From Deltaproteobacteria bacterium (GTDB lineage: Bacteria; Desulfobacterota; Desulfarculia; Desulfarculales; Desulfarculaceae), in NCBI GenBank assembly GCA_021815655.1, contig JAKAGJ010000096.1, positions 1 through 7,310 of the forward strand: a stretch of DNA of 7,310 nucleotides. Direction: 5' to 3'. The stretch's first letter is position 1. Each line of letters begins with the position of its first letter. The notes below the pieces were generated by a model. The model was given only the letters and a program-made list of their open reading frames with translations. It had not been told where the DNA came from and did no database searches. Shown here in pieces: positions 1-5,853 of this stretch. The translations under genes and the position numbers were made by a program.

Positions 1-14
1 TGCTGCGCCAGTCG

Positions 15-959
15 GTGCCCACGGCCCCGCCTTTCCGCCTATGGGTGGACATCACCTCCCGCTGCAACCTGGCCTGCCCGGCCTGTCCCCAGCGGGCGCT
101 GGAGGACGGCCAGCGCCGGGACATGCCCCCGGATATGCTGGAGCGCTTGGCCGGCCAGGTGGGCGCCCTGGGCTGCGAGGTGAATCTCTTTCACCGCGGC
201 GAGCCGCTATTGCGCGCCGACCTGGGGGCCTGGATCAGGCGTTTCCGCCAGGGGGGCGCGCGGCTGATTCGCCTGCACAGCAACGCCACCCTGCTGGACA
301 CCGCCAGGGTGGAAACCCTGCTGGCCGACCCCCCGGACCTGCTGACGCTCTCGGTGGACAGCCTGGACCCGGCGGCCTATGCCGCCGCCCGGGCCGGCGC
401 CGACCTGGCGCGCACCCTGGCCGGGGTGGAGACGCTCTTGCGGGCGCGAAGGGCGGGGCGCCCGCCCAGAATCACGCTCCTGCTCATGGGCGCGCCGGCC
501 CAGGGCCAGGAGGCCCGGGGATGCCTGGAGCGTCTGCGCGGCCTGGGCCTGGAGCGGGTGATCCGGCGCCAGCCCCACAACTGGGCCGGTGCCCTGGAGG
601 CCGGCGCCGCCCCCGCCCCGGGGGCCCGCCGGCTGGCGGTCTGCACCTTCCCTTGGTATGGTCTGGCCGTGCTGAGCGATGGCCGGGTGACCCCTTGCCC
701 CCAGGATTTTTTGGGCACCATATCCCTGGGCGGCGCCGACCGGCAGGACCTCCTGGCCATCTGGCAAGGCCAGGCGGCCCAGGACCTGCGCCGCGCCCAG
801 GCCGGCGGGCGCCTGGAGGCCTACCCGGCCTGCCTGGCCTGCGACCGCATCCGGCGGAGCACCCTGCTGGGGCTGCCCACGGAGCATTTGAAAAATTTGC
901 TTGCGGAGTCTATAGTTGGCTCTTTCAGGTGGCGCAAGCCGCCTCCTCCGGGGCTGTGA
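15..959 (+). CDS. Radical SAM/SPASM domain protein, substrate unknown
   Basis: Predicted cytoplasmic iron-sulfur enzyme that cleaves S-adenosylmethionine to start radical chemistry. Read from the GTG at 15 it has 314 residues. The radical SAM cluster motif CX3CX2C is at Cys17, Cys21 and Cys24, directly after a first strand (LWVDITSRC). A GEP motif (62-64) and the strand segments HSNATLL and LSVDSLDP match the radical SAM barrel. The C-terminal part has a SPASM-like layout: Cys210, then SDGRVTPC (Cys228) and Asp231, then a CX2C pair at Cys273/Cys276, enough for one auxiliary [4Fe-4S] cluster. The start is uncertain: there is no Shine-Dalgarno sequence before the GTG and the frame stays open to the window edge (Leu-Arg-Gln-Ser), so the gene may begin upstream. 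Residues after about 280 fall outside the recognisable domains and are encoded by AT-richer DNA. Relatives of this type occur among glycosyltransferase genes, but the sequence does not show what it modifies. Confidence 0.9.
   Translation: MPTAPPFRLWVDITSRCNLACPACPQRALEDGQRRDMPPDMLERLAGQVGALGCEVNLFHRGEPLLRADLGAWIRRFRQGGARLIRLHSNATLLDTARVETLLADPPDLLTLSVDSLDPAAYAAARAGADLARTLAGVETLLRARRAGRPPRITLLLMGAPAQGQEARGCLERLRGLGLERVIRRQPHNWAGALEAGAAPAPGARRLAVCTFPWYGLAVLSDGRVTPCPQDFLGTISLGGADRQDLLAIWQGQAAQDLRRAQAGGRLEAYPACLACDRIRRSTLLGLPTEHLKNLLAESIVGSFRWRKPPPPGL
888..916 (+). promoter_or_regulatory. Candidate sigma-70 promoter inside the 3' end of the radical SAM gene
   Basis: A -35-like TTGAAA (888-893) and a -10-like TATAGT (911-916) are separated by exactly 17 bases. 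Each hexamer differs from the consensus at one position. They lie in an AT-rich patch that stands out in this GC-rich window. The predicted transcription start is near 922-924, about 63 bases before the ATG of the first glycosyltransferase, so the promoter would drive genes 2 onward independently of gene 1. There is no extended -10 TG. The match is visible in the sequence; activity is inferred. Confidence 0.55.
927..944 (+). promoter_or_regulatory. GNRA-capped leader hairpin downstream of the candidate promoter
   Basis: AGGUGGC (927-933) can pair with GCCGCCU (938-944) around a GCAA tetraloop (934-937), giving seven pairs including one U-G. The loop belongs to the stable GNRA class. The hairpin would begin only a few bases after the predicted transcription start. 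It is not followed directly by a U-run, so it does not look like an intrinsic terminator; a 5' stabilising or attenuating structure is possible. It overlaps codons for the tail of the radical SAM protein, so it could be incidental. Confidence 0.35.
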
Positions 960-985
960 TCCCTTTTGCCTAACGGTTCGAGGCC

Positions 986-2191
986 ATGAAGATTCTCGGC
1001 ATAGCGCCCACGCCCTTTTTCGCCGACCGCGGCTGCCACATGCGCATACTGGGCGAGATACAGGCCTTGCAGCGCCGGGGGCACGAGGTGCTCCTGGTCA
1101 CCTACCACCTGGGGCGCGACATCGAGGGCGTGCCTTCCTTGCGCACCCGGCCGGTGCCCTGGTACCAGAAGCTGGAGGCCGGGCCGGCCCTGGGCAAGTT
1201 CTACCTGGACTTTCTCCTGTGGCTCAAGACCGTGGCCGCCATACGCCAGTTCGAGCCCGACGTCATCCATGGCCACCTGCACGAGGGCGCCCTCATCGGC
1301 ATCCTGGCCCGGGCCCTGACCGGCAGCCCGGCGCCGGTGATCTTTGACGTGCAGGGCAGCCTCACCGGCGAGCTGGATTCCTACGGCTGGCTCAAGCGCG
1401 TGCCCTTCCTGCGCCCCCTGTTCCGGCTGACCGAGCGCTTCATCAACCGCAACTCCCACCAGTTGGTGGGCTCCAACGTGGCGGTGAGCGAGTCCCTGGT
1501 CCAGGAGATGGGTCTGCCGGCGGGGCGGGTGCACACCATCATCGACGGCGTGCACATGGGCTTCTTTGACGGCTCGGGCCGCACCGACCTCAAGGCCCGC
1601 CTGGGCATCGAGCCCGGCCGGCCGGTGGTGCTGTACACCGGAGCGCTCCTGGCCAGCAAGGGCGTGAACAATTTCTTCGAGGCCATACCCCACGTGCTGG
1701 CCAAGGAGCCCCGGGCCTTCTTCCTGGTGGTGGGCTATCCCGTGGAGGAGTCCCAGGCCCTGGTGCAGCGCCTGGGCGTGGCCCAACACTGCCTTTTCGT
1801 GGGGCAGGTGGATTACTTCGAGTTGCCCGACTACCTCAAGATCGGCGACGTGGCCGTGGACCCCAAGGAAGAGGTGGCCGGCGAGGCCAGCGGCAAGATC
1901 ATCAACTATATGGGCGGCGGTCTGGCCGTGGCCTGCTTCGACGGCGCCAACAATCGCCGCTTCCTGGGCGACACCGGGGCCTTCGCCCCCACTCCCGACG
2001 CCAAAGGCCTGGCCCAGGCCATCTTGAGCCTTTTGGCCGACCCGTTGGCCTGCCGTCAAAAGGGCGAGGCCGCCCGACGGCGGGTGGAGGCGGAATTCTC
2101 CTGGGAGGCCGGCGGGCGCATGTACGAAGAGGTGTTCCAGCAGGCCATTCAGCAGGTGGCCGGCCAGCGGTCCCGCCAGAAAGAGGTGTAG
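986..2191 (+). CDS. Glycosyltransferase family 4 (GT-B fold)
   Basis: A 401-residue soluble or membrane-associated sugar transferase, predicted to pass a sugar from a nucleotide donor to a lipid-linked glycan in the cytoplasm. The N-terminal domain opens with MKILGIAPTPFFADRGCHMR, including the glycine loop of GT-B acceptor domains, and contains the PDVIHGHLHEGALIG segment (91-105) usual in GT4. The C-terminal donor domain starts near residue 213 (VVLYTGALLASKGVNNF), with Lys225 as the likely phosphate-binding lysine. The canonical EX7E motif is altered: the region reads GEASGKIINYMGGGLAVA (299-316), with Asn307 where the second Glu normally lies. The tail (AEFSWEAGGRMYEEVF) is typical. The ATG start is fixed by an in-frame TAA at 971-973. 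Its ribosome site is weak, with GAGG at 980-983 only two bases from the ATG. It begins 26 bases after gene 1 and ends 2 bases before gene 3. The sugar specificity cannot be read from the sequence. Confidence 0.93.
   Translation: MKILGIAPTPFFADRGCHMRILGEIQALQRRGHEVLLVTYHLGRDIEGVPSLRTRPVPWYQKLEAGPALGKFYLDFLLWLKTVAAIRQFEPDVIHGHLHEGALIGILARALTGSPAPVIFDVQGSLTGELDSYGWLKRVPFLRPLFRLTERFINRNSHQLVGSNVAVSESLVQEMGLPAGRVHTIIDGVHMGFFDGSGRTDLKARLGIEPGRPVVLYTGALLASKGVNNFFEAIPHVLAKEPRAFFLVVGYPVEESQALVQRLGVAQHCLFVGQVDYFELPDYLKIGDVAVDPKEEVAGEASGKIINYMGGGLAVACFDGANNRRFLGDTGAFAPTPDAKGLAQAILSLLADPLACRQKGEAARRRVEAEFSWEAGGRMYEEVFQQAIQQVAGQRSRQKEV
2180..2187 (+). promoter_or_regulatory. Ribosome binding site fixing the GTG start of the GT2 gene
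   Basis: The purine-rich AAAGAGGTG run is close to the full anti-Shine-Dalgarno complement and ends six bases before the GTG at 2194. It lies inside the last codons of the preceding gene, which supports coupled translation and the choice of a non-ATG start. Confidence 0.7.
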
Positions 2192-2193
2192 CC

Positions 2194-3156
2194 GTGGACC
2201 TGTCGGTGGTCATACCCATCTACAACGAGGCCGAGAACATCGAGTCCCTGCACGCCGAGGTGACCGCGGCCCTGGCCGACCTGGGGCTGGAGTACGAGAT
2301 CGTCTACGTGGACGACGGCTCCCGCGACCAGAGCTTCGCCCTCTTGGAGGGCATCGCCCGGGCCGACCAGCGGGCGGTGGTGGTGCGCTTTCGACGCAAC
2401 TTCGGCCAGACCGCGGCCATGAGCGCCGGCTTCGACCACGCCCGGGGCAAAATCATCGTCACCATGGACGGGGACCTGCAAAACGACCCCCAGGACATCC
2501 CCAAGCTGTTGGCCAAGCTGAACGAGGGTTACGACATCGCCGCCGGCTGGCGCTTCGACCGCCAGGACGCCTACCTCACCCGCAAGCTGCCCTCACGGCT
2601 GGCCAACGGCCTGATAAGCCGCATCACCAAGGTGGAGCTGCACGACTACGGTTGCACCTTGAAGGCCTTCCGCCAGGAGGTGGTGCAGAACATCCGCCTC
2701 TACGGCGAGATGCACCGCTTCATTCCGGCCATCGCCTCCTGGATGGGCGTGAACATCGTCGAGGTGCCGGTTAATCACCGCGCCCGCCGGGCCGGGGTGA
2801 GCAAGTACGGGCTGGGCCGCACGGTGCGCGTGGTGCTGGACCTCATCACCGTCAAGTTCCTGCTCACCTACGCCACGCGCCCCATCCAGATCTTCGGCCT
2901 GTGGGGGCTCATGGCCGGCGGCGTGGGCGTGCTACTGGCCCTGTACTACGCCGTGCAGCGCCTGTTCATGGGCGTGCCCCTGGGCAACAAGCCGGGGCTG
3001 CTCTTGGCGGTGCTCCTGATCTTCATCGGCGTGCAGCTCATCAGCATCGGCCTGGTGGGCGAAATGCAGGTGCGCACCTACTACGAAACCCAGCAAAAGC
3101 CCACCTACACCGTGCGCCAGGTGTTGAATAGACCGTCGTTGAAGCCCGGGGACTGA
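2194..3156 (+). CDS. GT2 glycosyltransferase, DPM1/ArnC/GtrB type, with two C-terminal membrane helices
   Basis: A 320-residue inner-membrane glycosyltransferase. The GT-A domain starts at once with LSVVIPIYNEAENI (3-16) and has the nucleotide-binding DDGS (40-43) and the metal-binding DGDLQ (92-96; Asp92 and Asp94 form the DXD). HDYGCTLKAFR (150-160) and RARRAGVSKY (196-205) are hallmark motifs of the DPM1/ArnC/GtrB family. Two hydrophobic helices follow, near 232-253 and 268-289, with a basic C-terminal tail. Family members transfer a sugar from a nucleotide donor to polyprenyl phosphate, making lipid-phosphate-sugar donors that act outside the membrane; some relatives act directly in glycan assembly. 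Start choice: GTG at 2194, two bases after the stop of gene 2 and seven bases after a strong ribosome site (AAAGAGGTG, ending at 2187 and overlapping the end of gene 2), so translation is probably coupled. The exact sugar and acceptor are unknown. Confidence 0.93.
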   Translation: MDLSVVIPIYNEAENIESLHAEVTAALADLGLEYEIVYVDDGSRDQSFALLEGIARADQRAVVVRFRRNFGQTAAMSAGFDHARGKIIVTMDGDLQNDPQDIPKLLAKLNEGYDIAAGWRFDRQDAYLTRKLPSRLANGLISRITKVELHDYGCTLKAFRQEVVQNIRLYGEMHRFIPAIASWMGVNIVEVPVNHRARRAGVSKYGLGRTVRVVLDLITVKFLLTYATRPIQIFGLWGLMAGGVGVLLALYYAVQRLFMGVPLGNKPGLLLAVLLIFIGVQLISIGLVGEMQVRTYYETQQKPTYTVRQVLNRPSLKPGD

Positions 3157-3176
3157 TCCCAAGGGGGCGTGGAGCC

Positions 3177-4622
3177 ATGCAGCCCCTGGCCCGGGCCGGC
3201 CGCAACGTGCTGTTCAAGACCCTGGGCGAGGTGCTGGCCCGCTTAAGCTTCCTGGCGCTGTTTTTGGCGGCGGCCCGCCTTTTGGGCGCCGAGGAATACG
3301 GCCGCTACAACTTCGCGGCCTCCCTGGCCGGGCTGGCCCTGGTGGGCATGGACCTGGGGCTCAGCACCCTCCTGGTGCGCCAGGTGGCCCGCCAGCCCAC
3401 CGAACTGGGGCCCTTTGCCGGCACCCTGCTTCTTCTCAAAAGCCTGCTGGCCTGTCTGGTGCTGGCGGCGTTGGCCCTGGGATTGGGGCTGGCCGGACGG
3501 CCCTTGGGCCTGGTGCTGGCCCTGGCCCTGGTCCAGGCCTGCTGGGGCTTGGCCGAGCTGGGCTTTGCCGGGCTATCGGCCTGCGAGGCCATGGACCAGG
3601 AGGCCTGGATCAAGACCGCGGCGCGGTTGGCGGCGCTTTTGGCCGCCGGCGGCCTCTTGTGGGCCGGGGCCGGGCTGTGGGGTCTGGTGGCGGGATTGTT
3701 CCTGGGCAACCTGTTGGGCCTGCTGGCCGCCCTGGCCAGCTTGAGCCGCCGGGCGGTCTTTTCCCTGCGCCTGGAAGCTGGCTTCCTGCGCCGTCTTTTG
3801 GGCGACTCCCTGCCCCTGGCCCTTTCCGGGGTCTTCATCATTTTTTATTCGCGCCTGGACGTGGTGCTCCTGGAGATCTTGGGACGCTCCCATGCCGAGA
3901 TCGGCTGGTACGCGGCGGCGGCGCGGGTGGTGGACGGCCTGGGCATCCTGCCGGGACTGGTGGCGGCGGCCTTGCTGCCGGTGCTGGCCAGCCTGGCCGG
4001 CCGCGAGCCCTTGGCCCTGGCCCGGCTCTACCGCCAGGGCCTGCGCCTCGTGCTGCTTCTGGGCCTGCCGGCCGCTCTGGGCCTGTGGCTGGTGCGCCAG
4101 CCGCTGACCGAGCTGGTCTTCGGCACGGCCTACGCCCCCACGGCGGGGGTCTTCCTGTGGCTGGCTCCCAACCTGGCCCTGATCTTCGTCAATTACCTGC
4201 AATTGACGGTGCTCACCGCCTTGGGCCGACAGCGCCTGGGCGCCCTGGCCACGGCCCTGGCCCTGGTGGTCAATGTGGCCCTGAACCTGTGGTGGATACC
4301 CTCTCACGGCATCCTGGGGGCCGCCGCGGCCACCCTGGGCACCGAGGTGGCGCTCTTGCTGGCTTGCGCCTATCTGGTGCGCCGGGCGGCTGGCCTGGAC
4401 CTGCCCTGGTCCCAGGCGGCCAGGCCGCTTTTGGCCACGGCGGTCATGGGGGCGGCTCTGGGCCTGGCCCTGGGCCTGGCGCCGGGGTTGGGGCTGTGGA
4501 CCATGATGGGCCTGGGCCTGGCGGTCTACACCGTGGCGGCGCTGGGCTGCCGGGCCATCACCCCGCGGGAGCTGCGCGCCTTGGGCGATCTGCTGCGCCA
4601 CCGGCCAGGGGAGGCGGCCTGA
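3177..4622 (+). CDS. Oligosaccharide flippase, Wzx-like (MOP/polysaccharide transporter superfamily)
   Basis: A 481-residue polytopic inner-membrane protein, the usual size for Wzx-type flippases, which move undecaprenyl-diphosphate-linked oligosaccharides to the periplasmic face. The N-terminus (NVLFKTLGEVLARLSFLALF, then ARLLGAEEYGRYNFAASL) is the characteristic opening of the polysaccharide biosynthesis protein family. About 14 hydrophobic segments can be marked, roughly at 17-36, 42-64, 82-106, 111-134, 147-168, 170-188, 213-235, 250-272, 289-306, 322-348, 355-374, 378-401, 416-436 and 440-458. Charged residues in membrane segments, such as Arg226 and Asp228 in YSRLDVV, fit a transporter of charged lipid-linked substrates. 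The ATG at 3177 follows gene 3 by 20 bases, with AAGGGGG (3161-3167) nine bases upstream as ribosome site. Its stop shares one base with the next start. The late helices are Gly/Leu-rich and low in complexity at DNA level. O-antigen, capsule and exopolysaccharide flippases cannot be told apart here. Confidence 0.92.
   Translation: MQPLARAGRNVLFKTLGEVLARLSFLALFLAAARLLGAEEYGRYNFAASLAGLALVGMDLGLSTLLVRQVARQPTELGPFAGTLLLLKSLLACLVLAALALGLGLAGRPLGLVLALALVQACWGLAELGFAGLSACEAMDQEAWIKTAARLAALLAAGGLLWAGAGLWGLVAGLFLGNLLGLLAALASLSRRAVFSLRLEAGFLRRLLGDSLPLALSGVFIIFYSRLDVVLLEILGRSHAEIGWYAAAARVVDGLGILPGLVAAALLPVLASLAGREPLALARLYRQGLRLVLLLGLPAALGLWLVRQPLTELVFGTAYAPTAGVFLWLAPNLALIFVNYLQLTVLTALGRQRLGALATALALVVNVALNLWWIPSHGILGAAAATLGTEVALLLACAYLVRRAAGLDLPWSQAARPLLATAVMGAALGLALGLAPGLGLWTMMGLGLAVYTVAALGCRAITPRELRALGDLLRHRPGEAA
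4188..4207. repeat. Perfect 7-base inverted repeat with 6-base spacer inside the flippase gene
   Basis: GTCAATT (4188-4194) and AATTGAC (4201-4207) are exact inverted copies around ACCTGC. The arms are AT-rich in GC-rich coding DNA and encode part of VNYLQLT in a membrane helix. It could be a protein-binding site or an RNA hairpin, but a few 7-base inverted repeats are expected by chance in a window of this size. Confidence 0.3.
4607..4614 (+). promoter_or_regulatory. Ribosome binding site deciding the GT4 start at 4622
   Basis: AGGGGAGG lies inside the last codons of the flippase gene, seven bases before the ATG at 4622. It picks this start over the many upstream in-frame codons and indicates coupled translation with the flippase. 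Confidence 0.75.
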
Positions 4623-5845
4623 TGCGGCTGTTTGGGGGAACGGCATTCAAGGCCATCCCTGGCCCGCAGGCCGATTGGCGATCAACCAGCTCGTTTGAGC
4701 GCCAAGCGATATTGCTCATCGACCCCAACGCCGCCCGCCCGGCCGAACAGGCCAAGGCCGCGGCCCTGGCGGCCCTGGGCCTGGAGGTGACGCTCCTGGC
4801 CCCGCGTAGAGCCCGCGAGAATTATCGCCGGCTCCATGCGCCCGCCTCCTGGCGTCTGCCCTTTCGCCTGGTGCTGGGCAGCCTGCGCGGCAAGCCGCCC
4901 AACCGCTGCGTCTTTACCAGCGGCCTGGCCGAGGCCTTCACCCCGGCGCCGGATGCCGTGCTGGTGCTGGCTGATGAGAATTTCTGGCTCACGGCCCAGG
5001 CCTTGGCCTATCAGCGGCTCCTGGCCCCGAGGGCGCTCTTTGTCTGCCACTCCTGGCGCAACCTGAGCTTTGACCGGCGCTGGCACCCCCAGCCCAGCCG
5101 CCTGCTCTACGCCCTGGACACCTGGCTGGAGCGCCGGCTATTCGCCCGCGCCGAGGCCATCATGGCCCGCAACCAGGAGGCCGTGGCGGTACTGCGGGGC
5201 CGCGGCTACGGCGGCGACGTGGTATATATTCCCTGGGGCGTGGACACCGGCATCTTCCGGCCGGGGCCGCCGCCGCCCGGGGAGCGTCCCTACACCGTGG
5301 GCTTCGTGGGGCGCTTCAGCCCCGAGAAGGGCCTGGCGGACCTGCTGGATGCCAGCCGGCTGATGCTCTCGCCCCACCGCCTGCTCCTGGTGGGGGGCGG
5401 CCCTCTGGAGCCCCAGGTGCGCCGTTGGGTGCGCCAGGCCGGGCCGGAGCGGGCGCGGGTGTTGCCCGTGCGGGAGCACGCCGACATGCCGGATGTTTAC
5501 GCCCGCATGGATGTGCTGGCCCTGCCCTCGCGGCAGGTGGGCTTTGACAAGGAGCAGTTCGGCCGGGTGCTGGCCGAGGCCATGGCCTGCGGCGTGGCCG
5601 TGGTGGGCAGCGATTGCGGGGCCATCCCCGAGGTGATCGGCAATGCCGGCCTGGTCCACGCCCAGGGCGACGCGCCAGCCCTGGCCCGCTGCCTGGACCA
5701 ATTGGCCAACCCGGAGCGGCGGGCGGTTTTGGCCCGGGCCGGGCTCGAGCGGGCGCGGGAGCTGTTTTCCTGGCCGGCCTGGGCCGCGGCCACGGCAAGA
5801 GTGTTGAGTGCGCTGGCCGCCAGGCGTCGGCGGTCCCGGGACTAG
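4622..5845 (+). CDS. Glycosyltransferase family 4 (GT-B fold)
   Basis: A 407-residue sugar transferase. The open frame runs far upstream through the flippase gene, but the real start is the ATG at 4622: it overlaps the flippase stop by one base (TGATG) and has AGGGGAGG (4607-4614) seven bases before it. After a 28-residue leader of unusual composition comes the first Rossmann strand (QAILLIDPN, 28-36). LADENFWLTAQALAYQRLLAP (117-136) and the following VCHSWRNLSF match a GT4 branch in which an Asp-Glu pair and a His/Gln/Asn stretch line the acceptor side. The donor domain shows YIPWGVDTGIFRP (202-214), VGFVGRFSPEKG (226-237; Arg231 and Lys236 for donor phosphate), a VGGGPLE turn, and a complete EX7E (Glu311 to Glu319 in EQFGRVLAEAMACG). 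The C-terminus is Arg-rich (ARRRRSRD). It is expected to act in the cytoplasm on the lipid-linked glycan. The sugar is unknown. Confidence 0.92.
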   Translation: MRLFGGTAFKAIPGPQADWRSTSSFERQAILLIDPNAARPAEQAKAAALAALGLEVTLLAPRRARENYRRLHAPASWRLPFRLVLGSLRGKPPNRCVFTSGLAEAFTPAPDAVLVLADENFWLTAQALAYQRLLAPRALFVCHSWRNLSFDRRWHPQPSRLLYALDTWLERRLFARAEAIMARNQEAVAVLRGRGYGGDVVYIPWGVDTGIFRPGPPPPGERPYTVGFVGRFSPEKGLADLLDASRLMLSPHRLLLVGGGPLEPQVRRWVRQAGPERARVLPVREHADMPDVYARMDVLALPSRQVGFDKEQFGRVLAEAMACGVAVVGSDCGAIPEVIGNAGLVHAQGDAPALARCLDQLANPERRAVLARAGLERARELFSWPAWAAATARVLSALAARRRRSRD

Positions 5846-5848
5846 GAG
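5844..5848 (+). promoter_or_regulatory. Ribosome binding site supporting the TTG start at 5854
   Basis: AGGAG sits across the TAG stop of the preceding gene, five bases before the TTG. No in-frame ATG or GTG lies between this site and the first conserved strand, so the TTG is the best start. Confidence 0.7.
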
Positions 5849-5853
5849 AACCA

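Noticed and set aside
938..970. Intrinsic terminator between gene 1 and gene 2
   Set aside because: The hairpin at 927-944 is followed by CC-rich sequence and only a TTTT some 20 bases later, so it lacks the adjacent U-tract.
821..2059. Long minus-strand open frame opposite gene 1 end and gene 2 (412 codons)
   Set aside because: It is rich in Gly, His, Gln and Ala with no family motif, lies opposite a well-supported GT4 gene, and is what high-GC DNA gives by third-position bias.
4458..4522. Repeated CTGGGCCTGGC units (4458-4468, 4470-4480, 4512-4522)
   Set aside because: They encode Leu-Gly-Leu-Ala in membrane helices with the preferred codons of this genome, so they are better explained as low-complexity coding sequence than as a DNA repeat element.
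3659..4621. Upstream extension of the GT4 frame through the flippase gene
   Set aside because: The extension is Gly/Pro-rich nonsense in an alternative frame of the flippase; the ATG at 4622 has a strong ribosome site and gives a normal-length GT4.
3573..4646. Minus-strand open frame opposite the flippase (357 codons)
   Set aside because: Gln/Gly/Arg-rich low-complexity translation with no domain; it mirrors the Leu/Ala/Gly codons of the membrane protein.
4675..4714. Possible promoter in the lower-GC start of the GT4 gene at 4622
   Set aside because: TTGGCG and GATATT are 28 bases apart and no other hexamer pair fits.
5222..5232. TATATATT as a -10 element inside the GT4 gene
   Set aside because: No -35-like hexamer lies at a suitable distance upstream, and the bases encode the conserved VVYIPWGVD strand.
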